A stretch of DNA of 64,000 nt, from assembly GCF_014649395.1 (NCBI RefSeq), contig NZ_BMSY01000003.1, positions 124,001-188,000 on the forward strand, read 5' to 3'. This document shows, one piece after another, positions 8,035-15,947 of the stretch (position 1 is the stretch's first letter; each line of letters starts with the position of its first letter). The notes under the pieces were generated by a model. It searched no databases and was not told the DNA's origin. It saw only the letters and a program-made list of their open reading frames with translations. The stretch comes from Streptomyces aureoverticillatus (lineage in GTDB: Bacteria > Actinomycetota > Actinomycetes > Streptomycetales > Streptomycetaceae). The translations under genes were made by a program, and so were the position numbers.

Positions 8035-8873
8035 CGACCACCCTTGCCTACGCCTCCGTGCCGGTCGCGCACCGTGCCGCCGTCGACCTCGCCGCCGTGC
8101 GCGAGCAGTGGGGCGACCTGCTCGCCGCGATCGGCCGCCGCCCGGCCGCCGAGTGGCCGCCGCGCGAGTGCACGGGGTTCCTCGACCAGCTCGCCGCCGA
8201 CGACCGCGCCGAGGACGACGAGCAGTCGGCCGAGGCCATGATCGGCCGTCTTCCTTTGGTGCTTCGCGAACACCCGGCCCCGCTCAACCTCGACGCCCTC
8301 GACGCTGCGATCGAGGTCGAGCGCGAGCTGTTCGACCTCGCCGACGTCGTCGCCGAGCAGGTGCAGCGCTCCGTACGGCCGGCGCGCGACAGCCGGGGCC
8401 GGTGCGTCCCGGACCAGGCCGACGCCGCCGACCCCGCCCGGTGGCACCCGCCCACGCACCGCGACGCCGGTCCGGCGAGCGCCGCGTCGGCCGGTAGCCG
8501 GGGATTCGGGTTGCACTGGGCCGCCGTGTGGCTTGAAGGCCGGGCCCTCGGCGAGGCGTGCGGCGACCTGTTCGAGCCGATGCCCGCCCGCCTGCTCGAC
8601 GACGTCGCGGCGACCGCCCGCCGGGCCCGCCGGACGGTCGAGCGGGCCCTCGGCCGCGACGGACGCACGACCTCGCTCGCCGAGGCGTGCCCGTGGTGCG
8701 GGGGGAGCCTGACCGGCCGGGCCCGTCCGGGGGGCGAGCCGGTCGTCACCTGCTCGACCGGCGAGCAGTGCAGCGCGCCCGCCGACGGGCGCCGCTGTGG
8801 TGAGTGGCGGGGGGCGGACCTGGTCACGCTGTGGGCCGCCCTCGCGGACGTGCGGGAGCGCCCGGCCGCTTAA
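8031..8873 (+). CDS. Hypothetical phage protein with zinc ribbon
   Basis: A 280-residue protein; ATG 8031 overlaps the previous stop (ATGA). The N-terminal half is helical and acidic. The C-terminal part has CPWCGGSLTGRARPGG followed by CSTGEQCSAP and a further Cys, forming a zinc-ribbon-like unit (about residues 222-262). WRGADLVTLWAALADV closes the protein. It is probably DNA- or RNA-binding, but no specific family is recognised. Confidence 0.65.
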   Translation: MTTTLAYASVPVAHRAAVDLAAVREQWGDLLAAIGRRPAAEWPPRECTGFLDQLAADDRAEDDEQSAEAMIGRLPLVLREHPAPLNLDALDAAIEVERELFDLADVVAEQVQRSVRPARDSRGRCVPDQADAADPARWHPPTHRDAGPASAASAGSRGFGLHWAAVWLEGRALGEACGDLFEPMPARLLDDVAATARRARRTVERALGRDGRTTSLAEACPWCGGSLTGRARPGGEPVVTCSTGEQCSAPADGRRCGEWRGADLVTLWAALADVRERPAA

Positions 8874-8892
8874 GGGTCCGGCTCAACTCGCC

Positions 8893-8922
8893 GGGGGCGC
8901 CGGGCAGTTGTCCGGCGCCCCC
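8893..8922 (+). terminator. Intrinsic terminator
   Basis: GGGGGCGCCGG (8893-8903) pairs with CCGGCGCCCCC (8912-8922) around an 8-base loop, followed by cttt. It closes the 6383-8873 operon. Confidence 0.65.
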
Positions 8923-8924
8923 CT

Positions 8925-8978
8925 TTGTGAACTGACTTGTGAATGGGGTTGTGAAGTCACTTCAGAAGTGCCTACACT
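8925..8978 (+). promoter_or_regulatory. Promoter with three TTGTGAA repeats and a small palindrome
   Basis: TTGTGAA occurs at 8925-8931, 8937-8943 and 8949-8955, exactly 12 bp apart. A palindrome CACTTC-A-GAAGTG follows at 8958-8970. A possible sigma-70-type promoter is TTGTGA (8949-8954), 18 bp, TACACT (8973-8978). This would drive the gene at 9037. The repeats suggest cooperative binding of a regulator over the -35 region. Confidence 0.5.
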
Positions 8979-9036
8979 CGACCCACCAACGGCGGCCCTC
9001 ACCCGCCACCACCACAGATCAAGGGAGCGACCCCCG

Positions 9037-9894
9037 ATGAACACCAACCGCATCCGCTACCACGTCGGCATGAACGAGATCGGCCTCGACCCCGAGTACC
9101 GCATCGAATGCCTCGCCGACCTCGACGGCGCCCGCACGTGGCTGACCGCTGACATCGAGAACACGGCCGAAGACGCCGAAGACGACACCGAGTTCGACGC
9201 GCTGCTCTGCAAGTTGGCCCAGACCCCCGACGCCGAGATCGTCGGCGAGCACCGCGTCGACGCGTACGTCTTCTGGGTGCGCGCCGTCGAGGACTGCGGT
9301 TGCCCGTGCGACTGCGCCGAGACCAACCGCGCCGACGAGTGCGACGGCGTGCACAACCGCGAGGCCGCGCCCGAGCCGCAGCTCACCGAGCCCGACGCGC
9401 AGGGGCGTTCCACCTTCGAGTTCGACGGCGACACGTACGCCGTCTTCAACACGTCGGGCAAGGCCCTTGAGGGGTACTGGGCCGTGACCAAGGTGCCCGC
9501 CGACGGCCCCATCCGCCCCAGCCGTGACTACCTCGGCGCGGGCCTCGCGACCCGCGAGGGGGCGTTCGCACGCGCCGTCGAGCAGCTGCGCCCGACCCGC
9601 CTGATCACCTTCCTGCCGCGCGTCTACCGCAGCATCACGGACGACGAGGAACTTCGCGAGGCTGGCGAGTACCCGACCACCGACCGCGACGGGTGGGTCT
9701 GCGCCTGGTCGACCGAGGGGTACGCCGTCGTGTTCGAGGACCGCGTCGAGCGCGGCATCGTGTGGCCCACAACGCCCGTCGCGGCGAGCGTGAACGGCGC
9801 CGACGGCCGCTCTCACGACCTCGACGGCGAGTGGCGGTTCGTCGAGACGGCCGCTCTCGCCATCCGCGCCCACGTCCTCGACGCCCGCGCCTGA
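9037..9894 (+). CDS. Hypothetical phage protein
   Basis: A 285-residue protein. The start at ATG 9037 is chosen because of the site aagggagcga 5-14 bases upstream. The protein is acidic in its N-terminal half, contains a Cys cluster (CGCPCDCAETNRADEC, about residues 88-103) that could bind metal, and has a beta-rich centre (STFEFDGDTYAVFNTSGKAL). No homologous family is recognised. It has its own promoter region, suggesting regulated expression apart from the preceding operon. Confidence 0.7.
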   Translation: MNTNRIRYHVGMNEIGLDPEYRIECLADLDGARTWLTADIENTAEDAEDDTEFDALLCKLAQTPDAEIVGEHRVDAYVFWVRAVEDCGCPCDCAETNRADECDGVHNREAAPEPQLTEPDAQGRSTFEFDGDTYAVFNTSGKALEGYWAVTKVPADGPIRPSRDYLGAGLATREGAFARAVEQLRPTRLITFLPRVYRSITDDEELREAGEYPTTDRDGWVCAWSTEGYAVVFEDRVERGIVWPTTPVAASVNGADGRSHDLDGEWRFVETAALAIRAHVLDARA

Positions 9895-9905
9895 CCGACC
9901 ACCGA

Positions 9906-9930
9906 GGGGGCGCCCCGAGCGGGCGCCCCC
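9906..9930 (+). terminator. Intergenic hairpin
   Basis: GGGGGCGCCC (9906-9915) and GGGCGCCCCC (9921-9930) form a perfect 10-bp stem with a 5-base loop, ending 17 bases before the next start codon. It could act as a terminator, processing site or mRNA stabiliser. Confidence 0.4.
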
Positions 9931-9947
9931 ACCCGAAGGGACACCCG

Positions 9948-10301
9948 ATGTTCGTCGAGTTCTTCCCCGTGGTCGTGACGGCTCTGCCCGCCGACGAGGA
10001 CCACGCCCCATTGCTGGTCGACCCCGCCGCCGCCCGCATCGTGCGCGCCGAGCAGGTCACCGAGGGCGACACCGTCCTCGCGTCGTTCGGCGGCCCCAAG
10101 GACCGCATGCCCACCGCCGACTACTTCAACGACCAGTACACCGCCCGCCCCAAGCCGTTCGACCCGACGTGCGGATGCCCGTCATGCCCCACCATGGCCG
10201 ACCACGAGGGCCCCGTCGTCAACCTCGGCGACGACAACCCGTGGAACGTCTGCGACCCGTGGCCCGCCGCCGACCTGGTCCTGATCGCCCCCGCCGCCTG
10301 A
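9948..10301 (+). CDS. Hypothetical phage protein
   Basis: A 117-residue protein starting at ATG 9948 after gaaggg. It contains CGCPSCPTMADHEGP (a possible metal site) and a Trp-rich C-terminal segment (DDNPWNVCDPWPAAD). The function is unknown. The gene stands alone between two perfect hairpins. Confidence 0.6.
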   Translation: MFVEFFPVVVTALPADEDHAPLLVDPAAARIVRAEQVTEGDTVLASFGGPKDRMPTADYFNDQYTARPKPFDPTCGCPSCPTMADHEGPVVNLGDDNPWNVCDPWPAADLVLIAPAA

Positions 10302-10308
10302 CCTCCCA

Positions 10309-10335
10309 GGGGCCCGCCCACCGAGGGCGGGCCCC
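10309..10335 (+). terminator. Intergenic hairpin
   Basis: GGGGCCCGCCC (10309-10319) and GGGCGGGCCCC (10325-10335) form an 11-bp perfect stem with loop ACCGA. It begins 8 bases after the stop at 10301 and is followed by the ribosome-binding site aggagcac of the next gene. Confidence 0.4.
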
Positions 10336-10357
10336 GCGACACCGAGGAGCACACCCC

Positions 10358-10600
10358 GTGTCTCAGCCCAAGGAAGCGCACGGCGTCGAGGGCCTACTCG
10401 ACGATCAGTTGCGGGCCCTGTTCGACAGCCCGTTGGGGCGCGCCCTGCGCGAGTACCTGTGGACCCTGCTTGACGAGGAGGTCACGCGCCTGCACGCCTC
10501 GGGGACCAGGTCGGCCGCGCACACCGCGGGGGGCGTGATGCTCGCACAGCGCGTCGTGTTGCCCGAGAAGACGGATGACTGGTCGGCCGACCGCCCGTGA
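10358..10600 (+). CDS. Small hypothetical phage protein
   Basis: An 80-residue helical protein starting at GTG 10358 after gaggagcac. It contains EGLLDDQLRALFDSPLGRAL, resembling a short amphipathic domain. No family is recognised. Confidence 0.6.
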   Translation: MSQPKEAHGVEGLLDDQLRALFDSPLGRALREYLWTLLDEEVTRLHASGTRSAAHTAGGVMLAQRVVLPEKTDDWSADRP

Positions 10601-10605
10601 GATTC

Positions 10606-10628
10606 GGCCCGCCCGTCGGGGGCGGGCC
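10606..10628 (+). terminator. Intergenic hairpin
   Basis: GGCCCGCCC (10606-10614) and GGGCGGGCC (10620-10628) form a perfect 9-bp stem with a 5-base loop, directly upstream of the ribosome-binding site aaggagcacc. It has the same architecture as the neighbouring hairpins. Confidence 0.35.
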
Positions 10629-10652
10629 CCTCAACTCGAAGGAGCACCGGAC

Positions 10653-10787
10653 ATGTGCAAGTGCAGCGCCCACACCTACGCCGAACACCTTCGGATCGTC
10701 GAGGCCAAGCAGTACGCCGCCCACGTATACACCGGGCCCTACTGGGCCCCCCGCGAGGACGCGCAGGGTGCCGACGATGCGTCGTGA
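10653..10787 (+). CDS. Small hypothetical phage protein
   Basis: A 44-residue protein from ATG 10653, well placed after aaggagcacc. It begins MCKCSAHTYAEHL, giving two Cys and two His residues near the start, a possible small zinc site. Its end overlaps the start of the following gene by 11 bases. Confidence 0.5.
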   Translation: MCKCSAHTYAEHLRIVEAKQYAAHVYTGPYWAPREDAQGADDAS

Positions 10788-11121
10788 AACGCACGCGGTG
10801 CGCGACGCCGCCATCAAGACCACCGGTCACTACCGCCGCCCGGGAACCCAAGAGCTGTACTGCGGGCGCCTCGCGGGAGGACGTAACTGGATCTTCGCCG
10901 CCGTGCGCGGCTGGCGCTTGTGCAAGCGGTGCGTACGGGCCGAGGCCCGCGACCGCGCCGAGGCCGAGGCCGTCGCCGCCGCATGGCGCACCGAGCCCGT
11001 GCCCACCGAGCCCGTCGGCATGATGACGATGCCCGCGCCGTGGCGAGCGCACCGCCCCGAACAGCTCACCCTCGACGGCGTCCCGCACGCGCCCGAGCAG
11101 TGCGCCTTGTTCGCCGCCTGA
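10777..11121 (+). CDS. Hypothetical phage protein
   Basis: A 114-residue protein starting at ATG 10777, overlapping the previous gene by 11 bases in another frame. It contains TQELYCGRLAGGRNWIF and LCKRCVRAEARDRAE, with Cys residues that could form a zinc site, followed by a helix. The C-terminal half holds PEQLTLDGVPHAPEQCALF. The function is unknown. Confidence 0.55.
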   Translation: MRRETHAVRDAAIKTTGHYRRPGTQELYCGRLAGGRNWIFAAVRGWRLCKRCVRAEARDRAEAEAVAAAWRTEPVPTEPVGMMTMPAPWRAHRPEQLTLDGVPHAPEQCALFAA

Positions 11122-11128
11122 CCACCCC

Positions 11129-11153
11129 GCCCGCCCCCGCCCTGGGGGCGGGC
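11129..11153 (+). terminator. Intergenic hairpin
   Basis: GCCCGCCCCC (11129-11138) and GGGGGCGGGC (11144-11153) form a 10-bp perfect stem with loop GCCCT, ending 27 bases before the next start codon. Confidence 0.4.
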
Positions 11154-11180
11154 CCGACCCACCGACAGGAGCACCACCGC

Positions 11181-12026
11181 ATGAACACCAACGACCAGCA
11201 ACCGCAGTCCCTTAAGGAACAGCAGGCCGCCGCGCTCCGCTACGCCGCCGAGCGCGGATACGAGGCGAAGCCCGCGCCCGACGCGCGGGAACTGCTCGAC
11301 CGCCTGCTCGACGGCCGCCCGCAGCTCGCCGCGCTCGCTCTCAACCTGGTCACGGCCGCCATCGAATCCGGAGTCGCCGTTCCCGATGGTCGCCCCATGT
11401 CCTCGCTCGACATCGTGAGCACGCTCCGCCGTGGGCGCCGCTCGAAGATGCTCGCCGAGCGCGCCGCCATGATCGAGCGCGAGTTCCCCGACAAGCTGCA
11501 CCCGATGGCGCACGCCCTCGCCCAGCTCGCCGAGACCCGCAAGGCCGGTGAGAAGGCGACCGAGTCGACCCCGGTCATGATCCGGCGGGCCAAGGCCGAA
11601 GGCATGAAGCCCGCCGACATCGCCCGCCTGCTCAAAGTGTCCGAGTCCCATGTGTACGCGGTCCTGCGCAAGCTGCCGGACCAGGCCACGACCGACGTCG
11701 AGGCGTTCATCGCCGAAATCATCGGTTCCATGGAACAGGACGCGTACGACGCCCGGCGAGCCCATGTCCCCGAGGGCAGCACGCTCTACACGTACCGCAT
11801 CGAGCTGTTCAACAGCCCCGCCGGCGAAGGCTGGCAGACGTGGGGAGAGGGCGACACCGACGCCCAACCAGGCACCGAGTCACACGTCGCCGCCGACCTG
11901 CTCGCCGACGCCGAGGAGGACGAGGAGGTAAGGACGCACACCGCCCGGGTCCTGATCTGGGAGGGCCCCGAGGGCACCGCCGACACCGCCCTGTACGTCC
12001 TCGGGCGCGACAACAGCACCAAGTAA
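11181..12026 (+). CDS. HTH DNA-binding phage protein
   Basis: A 281-residue protein from ATG 11181 after acaggagcacc. A helix-turn-helix is visible in the middle (about residues 143-160) as MKPADIARLLKVSESHVYAV, the pattern of an AsiA/RNA-polymerase-type or resolvase-type HTH used for DNA recognition. The N-terminal part is helical; the C-terminal part is acidic and beta-rich (STLYTYRIELFNS and ARVLIWEGPEGTADTAL). It is likely a phage transcription regulator or DNA-binding accessory protein acting near the early/late switch. The assignment rests on the HTH only. Confidence 0.65.
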   Translation: MNTNDQQPQSLKEQQAAALRYAAERGYEAKPAPDARELLDRLLDGRPQLAALALNLVTAAIESGVAVPDGRPMSSLDIVSTLRRGRRSKMLAERAAMIEREFPDKLHPMAHALAQLAETRKAGEKATESTPVMIRRAKAEGMKPADIARLLKVSESHVYAVLRKLPDQATTDVEAFIAEIIGSMEQDAYDARRAHVPEGSTLYTYRIELFNSPAGEGWQTWGEGDTDAQPGTESHVAADLLADAEEDEEVRTHTARVLIWEGPEGTADTALYVLGRDNSTK

Positions 12027-12104
12027 CCGCACACACAGACGCGGGCCCGTCCGCCACCTCACATGACGGAAGGGCCCGACTACCCGATGGGAGCGACCCC
12101 CACC

Positions 12105-12509
12105 ATGGGCGACAACAACTCTACCGACCAGCGGCAGCCCAAGAAGGCGAGCCCGCCCGCAGTCGGCGACCGGCCGTCACTGCGCATCGACGAAGCCCTC
12201 GCCGCCGACCTCGCCGACGTAATGCGCGTGCACCCGACGTTCGCCGACGCGGTCCGACAGGCCGTCGGACAGCTCGCGCTCACCTACCGGACCGGGTGGA
12301 CACACAAGGTGTGCCCGCCGAGCGTCGCGCCCGTCCTGCTCGCCTACCAGCTGGGCGACCCGTCGACGATGCGTCGGACACGTCCGGTCAGCCGCCGCGT
12401 GCCCAGTCCGCCGCCCGGTCAGCAGCTGCGCCCCGCGTTCGCCGAGGAACTGCTCGCCGGTCCGACGCCGCCCGCGCGTCCGGACGCGGAGCGCCCCGCG
12501 CGCGCGTGA
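12105..12509 (+). CDS. Small DNA-binding-like phage protein
   Basis: A 134-residue protein. The start ATG 12105 is preferred over the ATG at 12063 because gggagcgac precedes it, the same signal as before gene 9037. The centre contains SLRIDEALAADLADVMRVHP followed by FADAVRQAVGQLA, which resembles a ribbon-helix-helix or antitoxin-type binding domain. The C-terminal third is proline-rich and disordered. It is the last early gene, immediately before the late promoter region. Confidence 0.55.
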   Translation: MGDNNSTDQRQPKKASPPAVGDRPSLRIDEALAADLADVMRVHPTFADAVRQAVGQLALTYRTGWTHKVCPPSVAPVLLAYQLGDPSTMRRTRPVSRRVPSPPPGQQLRPAFAEELLAGPTPPARPDAERPARA

Positions 12510-12516
12510 TCACCAC

Positions 12517-12546
12517 TTGCGCCGTTATCTATTCGTGACCTAAAGT
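12517..12546 (+). promoter_or_regulatory. Possible late-operon promoter
   Basis: TTGCGC (12517-12522), an 18-bp spacer and TAAAGT (12541-12546) lie in a local AT-rich patch just after the last early gene, about 110 bp before the small terminase. No other promoter-like sequence is seen ahead of the late genes. The prediction is by eye. Confidence 0.3.
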
Positions 12547-12588
12547 TGGGCCCGTCTTCGGCGTGCCCGCAAACGGCCGCCCTGCCCC

Positions 12589-12626
12589 GAACGCCCCGCC
12601 GCTCCCCGACCAGCGGCGGGGCGTTC
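12589..12626 (+). terminator. Strong hairpin between promoter and terminase
   Basis: GAACGCCCCGCCGCT (12589-12603) pairs perfectly with AGCGGCGGGGCGTTC (12612-12626) across an 8-base loop. At 15 bp it is one of the strongest hairpins in the prophage. It may end early transcription or serve as an attenuator ahead of the late operon. Confidence 0.6.
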
Positions 12627-12652
12627 GCATGCCCACGGGGAGGTGACCGCCC

Positions 12653-13183
12653 GTGGCACGCCCCATCGACGACCACGACCGTGAGCAGGTACGCACGCTG
12701 CACGCCGCGGGGAAGTCCCGGAACCAGATCGCCAAGGCGATACGCCGGTCGCCCTCGACCGTGTCCAAGATCGCGGCGACGTTCGAGCCCCCTCTCGTGT
12801 TCGACCGCGCCGCCGAGGTCGCCGTCGCCACCGAAGTACGCCGCGCCGACCTCGCCGCCCGGCGGACCGCCCTCGCCCTCGCCCTCCAGGGTGACGCCGA
12901 GCAGCTGCGCGCCCAGCTGTGGGCCCCCTGCCGGTACGGCGAGTTCGCGGGCAAAGACGGCACCTGGCAACAGGTCGACCTCGACCGGCCACGGTTCGCC
13001 GACCAACGCCAGATCATCAGCGCCACCGCGACCGCGGTAACCCAGTCCCTCAAACTCGCCCCCGCCGAGGGCGGCGAGGGAGTCGAGCAGGTCAAGAGCA
13101 TGCTTGGCGCACTCGGCGAGGCGCTGACGCAGGCCGCCACCGACGACCAGCCCCACGACGAAGGGGGCGCCGCCGGGGGGTGA
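12653..13183 (+). CDS. Phage terminase small subunit
   Basis: A 176-residue protein starting at GTG 12653 after ggggaggtgacc. The N-terminal HTH (HDREQVRTLHAAGKSRNQIA, then SPSTVSKIAATF) is the resolvase-like motif of small terminases that recognise the packaging site. A helical oligomerisation region follows and the C-terminus is acidic. It lies 4 bases before the large subunit, as expected. It guides the large subunit to concatemeric DNA. Confidence 0.85.
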   Translation: MARPIDDHDREQVRTLHAAGKSRNQIAKAIRRSPSTVSKIAATFEPPLVFDRAAEVAVATEVRRADLAARRTALALALQGDAEQLRAQLWAPCRYGEFAGKDGTWQQVDLDRPRFADQRQIISATATAVTQSLKLAPAEGGEGVEQVKSMLGALGEALTQAATDDQPHDEGGAAGG

Positions 13184-13187
13184 GCCA

Positions 13188-14444
13188 GTGCTCGACCTCG
13201 ACCGTCTGCCCCTGTCCCGTAAGCAGCTGCTCAGCATCGGGCAGGCCACGCGCCGGATCAACGTCTGGCACGGCAGCGTTCGGAGCGGGAAGACGATCGC
13301 CTCGCTACTGGCGTTCGTGGTCGCCGTAGCCACCGCGGGCCCGTCCGGCCTGATCATCGTTTGTGGCCGGTCACTTCAGACCATCGAACGGAACTGCCTC
13401 GAACCTCTGCAAGACGCCGCGCTGTTCGGGCCCCTGGCACGGCACGTGGTGCACACCAGGGGTGCGACCACCGCGACGGTCCTCGGCCGCACCGTCCACC
13501 TGATCGGCGCCGCCGACGCACGGGCCGAGGGTCGCCTACGTGGCCTTACCGCTCAGCTCGCGTACGTGGACGAGGGCACCCTCTTGCCCGAGGGGTTTTT
13601 CACGCAGCTGCTCGCCCGCCTGTCCGTGCCCGGCGCGCGCCTGTTCCTGACCACGAACCCCGACTCGCCCCGGCACTGGCTCAAGACCGGGTATCTCGAC
13701 CGCGCCGCCGAGTTGAACCTCGCGTCGTGGCATTTCAAGCTCGCCGACAACCCCAGCTTGTCACCCGAGTACGTCGCCGACCTCGCCGCCGAGTACGTCG
13801 GTCTGTGGCGCCGCCGCATGATCGATGGGGCGTGGGTGGTCGCCGAGGGCGCGATCTACGACATGTGGGACGAGGGGCGGCACGTCGTCGCCGAACTCCC
13901 CAGGATGCGCCGGTACTGGGTCGGGTGCGACTACGGCACTACGAACCCGTTTTCGGCGATCCTGCTCGGGGAGGGAGTCGACGACCGGCTGTACGTCGCC
14001 GCCGAGTGGCGGCACGACTCCCGCACCGCGCACCGCAGCATGACCGACGCGCAGTACAGCGCCGCCGTCCGTGCATGGCTCGCCGGCCTCGACATCACGC
14101 CCGAGTGGACGTTCGTAGACCCGAGCGCGGCGTCGTTTTCTACGCAGCTGTGGCAGGACGGGCACCCTGGCCTCGCCCGCGCCTCGAACGAGGTCGCCGA
14201 CGGCATCCGCAGCGTGTCGAGCCTGCTCGCCGCCGACCGGCTGCTCGTACATGAGTCGTGCGAGGGGCTGCTCGGCGAACTGCCCGGATACAGCTGGGAC
14301 CCGAAAGCCACCGAACGCGGCGAAGACGCCCCCCTCAAAGTGGACGATCACAGTGCCGACGCACTGCGCTACGTCGTCCACTCCACCTCGCACGAGTGGC
14401 GCCACCTGCTCACCGCCCCCGCATCCGACACCGCCAGGAGGTGA
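13188..14444 (+). CDS. Phage terminase large subunit
   Basis: A 418-residue ATPase-nuclease that packages DNA. Walker A is GSVRSGKT (about residues 25-32) and Walker B is LAYVDEGT (about 123-130). The nuclease domain shows CDYGTTNPFS (first acidic residue, about 246), FVDPSA (about 308) and DDHSADALRY (about 386). Length and motif order match the PBSX/SPP1-type family, pointing to headful packaging. It begins at GTG 13188 directly after the small subunit. Confidence 0.96.
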   Translation: MLDLDRLPLSRKQLLSIGQATRRINVWHGSVRSGKTIASLLAFVVAVATAGPSGLIIVCGRSLQTIERNCLEPLQDAALFGPLARHVVHTRGATTATVLGRTVHLIGAADARAEGRLRGLTAQLAYVDEGTLLPEGFFTQLLARLSVPGARLFLTTNPDSPRHWLKTGYLDRAAELNLASWHFKLADNPSLSPEYVADLAAEYVGLWRRRMIDGAWVVAEGAIYDMWDEGRHVVAELPRMRRYWVGCDYGTTNPFSAILLGEGVDDRLYVAAEWRHDSRTAHRSMTDAQYSAAVRAWLAGLDITPEWTFVDPSAASFSTQLWQDGHPGLARASNEVADGIRSVSSLLAADRLLVHESCEGLLGELPGYSWDPKATERGEDAPLKVDDHSADALRYVVHSTSHEWRHLLTAPASDTARR

Positions 14445-14450
14445 GCCCCG

Positions 14451-15929
14451 ATGGCACTGCCCGAGAACGGCGCAGCGTGGCCGCCGCCCGAGTGGGCCGC
14501 GTACTACGACCGGATAGCCGTCGACGACGCGTGGTACTCCGGAGACCGCGGGAAGCTCGCCCGGATCTACGGCCGCGAGCAGAAGACACCGCGCCGCCGT
14601 CTGTGGGCCCGCCGCAGCACCGCGCACCGCCCCGGCCGCGACACCCGTCTACACGTCCCCCTCGCCGGCGACATTGCCCAGACGTCCGCCGACATGCTGT
14701 TCGCGGACATGCCGGGCGTCGTCGTCGACGATGCCCGGACACAGGCCCGCCTCGACCAGCTGCTCGCCGACGGGCACATACAGCAGATGCTTTTGTCGGC
14801 CGCCGAGCAGTGCGCCGCCCTGTCCGGTGTCTACCTCCGCGCGACGTGGGACCGCGACCTAGTCGACCGGCCGCTACTCACCGCCGTGCAGCCTGACAAC
14901 GCCATCCCCGAGTGGCGTTTCGGGATGCTCGCCGCGGTGAACTTCTGGCGGGAACTGTCCGGCAGCACGACACAGGCCGTATGGCGCCACGTTGAGCGGC
15001 ACGAGCCCGGCCGGATCGTCCACGCGCTCTACCAGGGCAGCGGCGACAACATCGGCCGCCGTGTCCCGCTCACCGAGCACCCCGACACGGCCGCCCTGGT
15101 CGGCAGCATCGAACGGGACGGCGAGTCGACGACGACCGGTATCCGGCAGCTCACGGCCGCGTACGTGCCGAACATGACCCCCAACAGGCTGCACCGGGGA
15201 TCGCCGATCGGGCGCAGCGACTACGCCGCCCCGATCTATGACCAGCTCGACAGCCTCGACGAGGTGTGGACGAGTTGGATGCGCGATATCCGCCTCGCCC
15301 GCGCGCGCCTGATCGTCCCCGACGGCTACCTACGGAGCAACGGGCCCGGCCGTGGAGCATCCTTCGACGAGGACGCCGAGGTATACGCCCAGCTCAACAT
15401 GCCGCCCACTGAGAACGGCGGTATCACCCTGTCTCAGTTCGAGATCAGGGTCGAGGAGCACCAGCGCACGGCCGAGGCACTGACCAGGCAGGCCGCCCAG
15501 TCCGCCGGCTACGCGGCACGCTCGTTCGGCCTCGACCAGGACGGAGGCGCCGCCCGGACCGCGACCGAGGTCAACAGCGACGACGACAAGAGCACGACCA
15601 CGCGCAGGAAGAAGGCAGGCCACTGGAAACAGGGCATGTCCGACGCCCTGTTCGCCCTGCTCGAACTCGACGCCGTGCACTTCGGCAGCAGGGCGCCCGC
15701 CGAGCGCCCGCGGGTCGAGTTTCCCGACGGCGTCGCCGAATCGCCGATGGACACCGCGACAACCCTCGATCTGCTCAACCGCGCACAGGCCGTGTCGACC
15801 GCAACCCGGGTCAAGATCCTTCACCCGGAATGGAACGACACGGAGGTCGCCGCCGAGGCCGCCGCGATCCTTCGGGAGACCGGCACCGCTGCCCCGGACC
15901 CCGGCGATACGTACCCACTCGCCGCGTAG
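14451..15929 (+). CDS. Phage portal protein
   Basis: A 492-residue protein after an AGGAGGTGA ribosome-binding site. It follows the large terminase and has the portal signature of SPP1/gp6-like proteins. These include an N-terminal beta-rich wing (THVPLAGDIA-type region, LHVPLAGDIAQTSADMLFAD at about 66-85), a long central helix with VWTSWMRDIRLARARLIVPD, and a crown region with RTATEVNSDDDKSTTTRRKK, the usual loop preceding the long portal helix. It forms the dodecameric ring through which DNA enters and leaves the capsid. Confidence 0.9.
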   Translation: MALPENGAAWPPPEWAAYYDRIAVDDAWYSGDRGKLARIYGREQKTPRRRLWARRSTAHRPGRDTRLHVPLAGDIAQTSADMLFADMPGVVVDDARTQARLDQLLADGHIQQMLLSAAEQCAALSGVYLRATWDRDLVDRPLLTAVQPDNAIPEWRFGMLAAVNFWRELSGSTTQAVWRHVERHEPGRIVHALYQGSGDNIGRRVPLTEHPDTAALVGSIERDGESTTTGIRQLTAAYVPNMTPNRLHRGSPIGRSDYAAPIYDQLDSLDEVWTSWMRDIRLARARLIVPDGYLRSNGPGRGASFDEDAEVYAQLNMPPTENGGITLSQFEIRVEEHQRTAEALTRQAAQSAGYAARSFGLDQDGGAARTATEVNSDDDKSTTTRRKKAGHWKQGMSDALFALLELDAVHFGSRAPAERPRVEFPDGVAESPMDTATTLDLLNRAQAVSTATRVKILHPEWNDTEVAAEAAAILRETGTAAPDPGDTYPLAA

Positions 15930-15947
15930 ACGACGAGGGGGTGCGCC

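Noticed and set aside
12063..12104. Upstream start ATG 12063 for the gene ending at 12509
   Set aside because: No ribosome-binding site; gggagcgac precedes ATG 12105, and the same signal is used by gene 9037.
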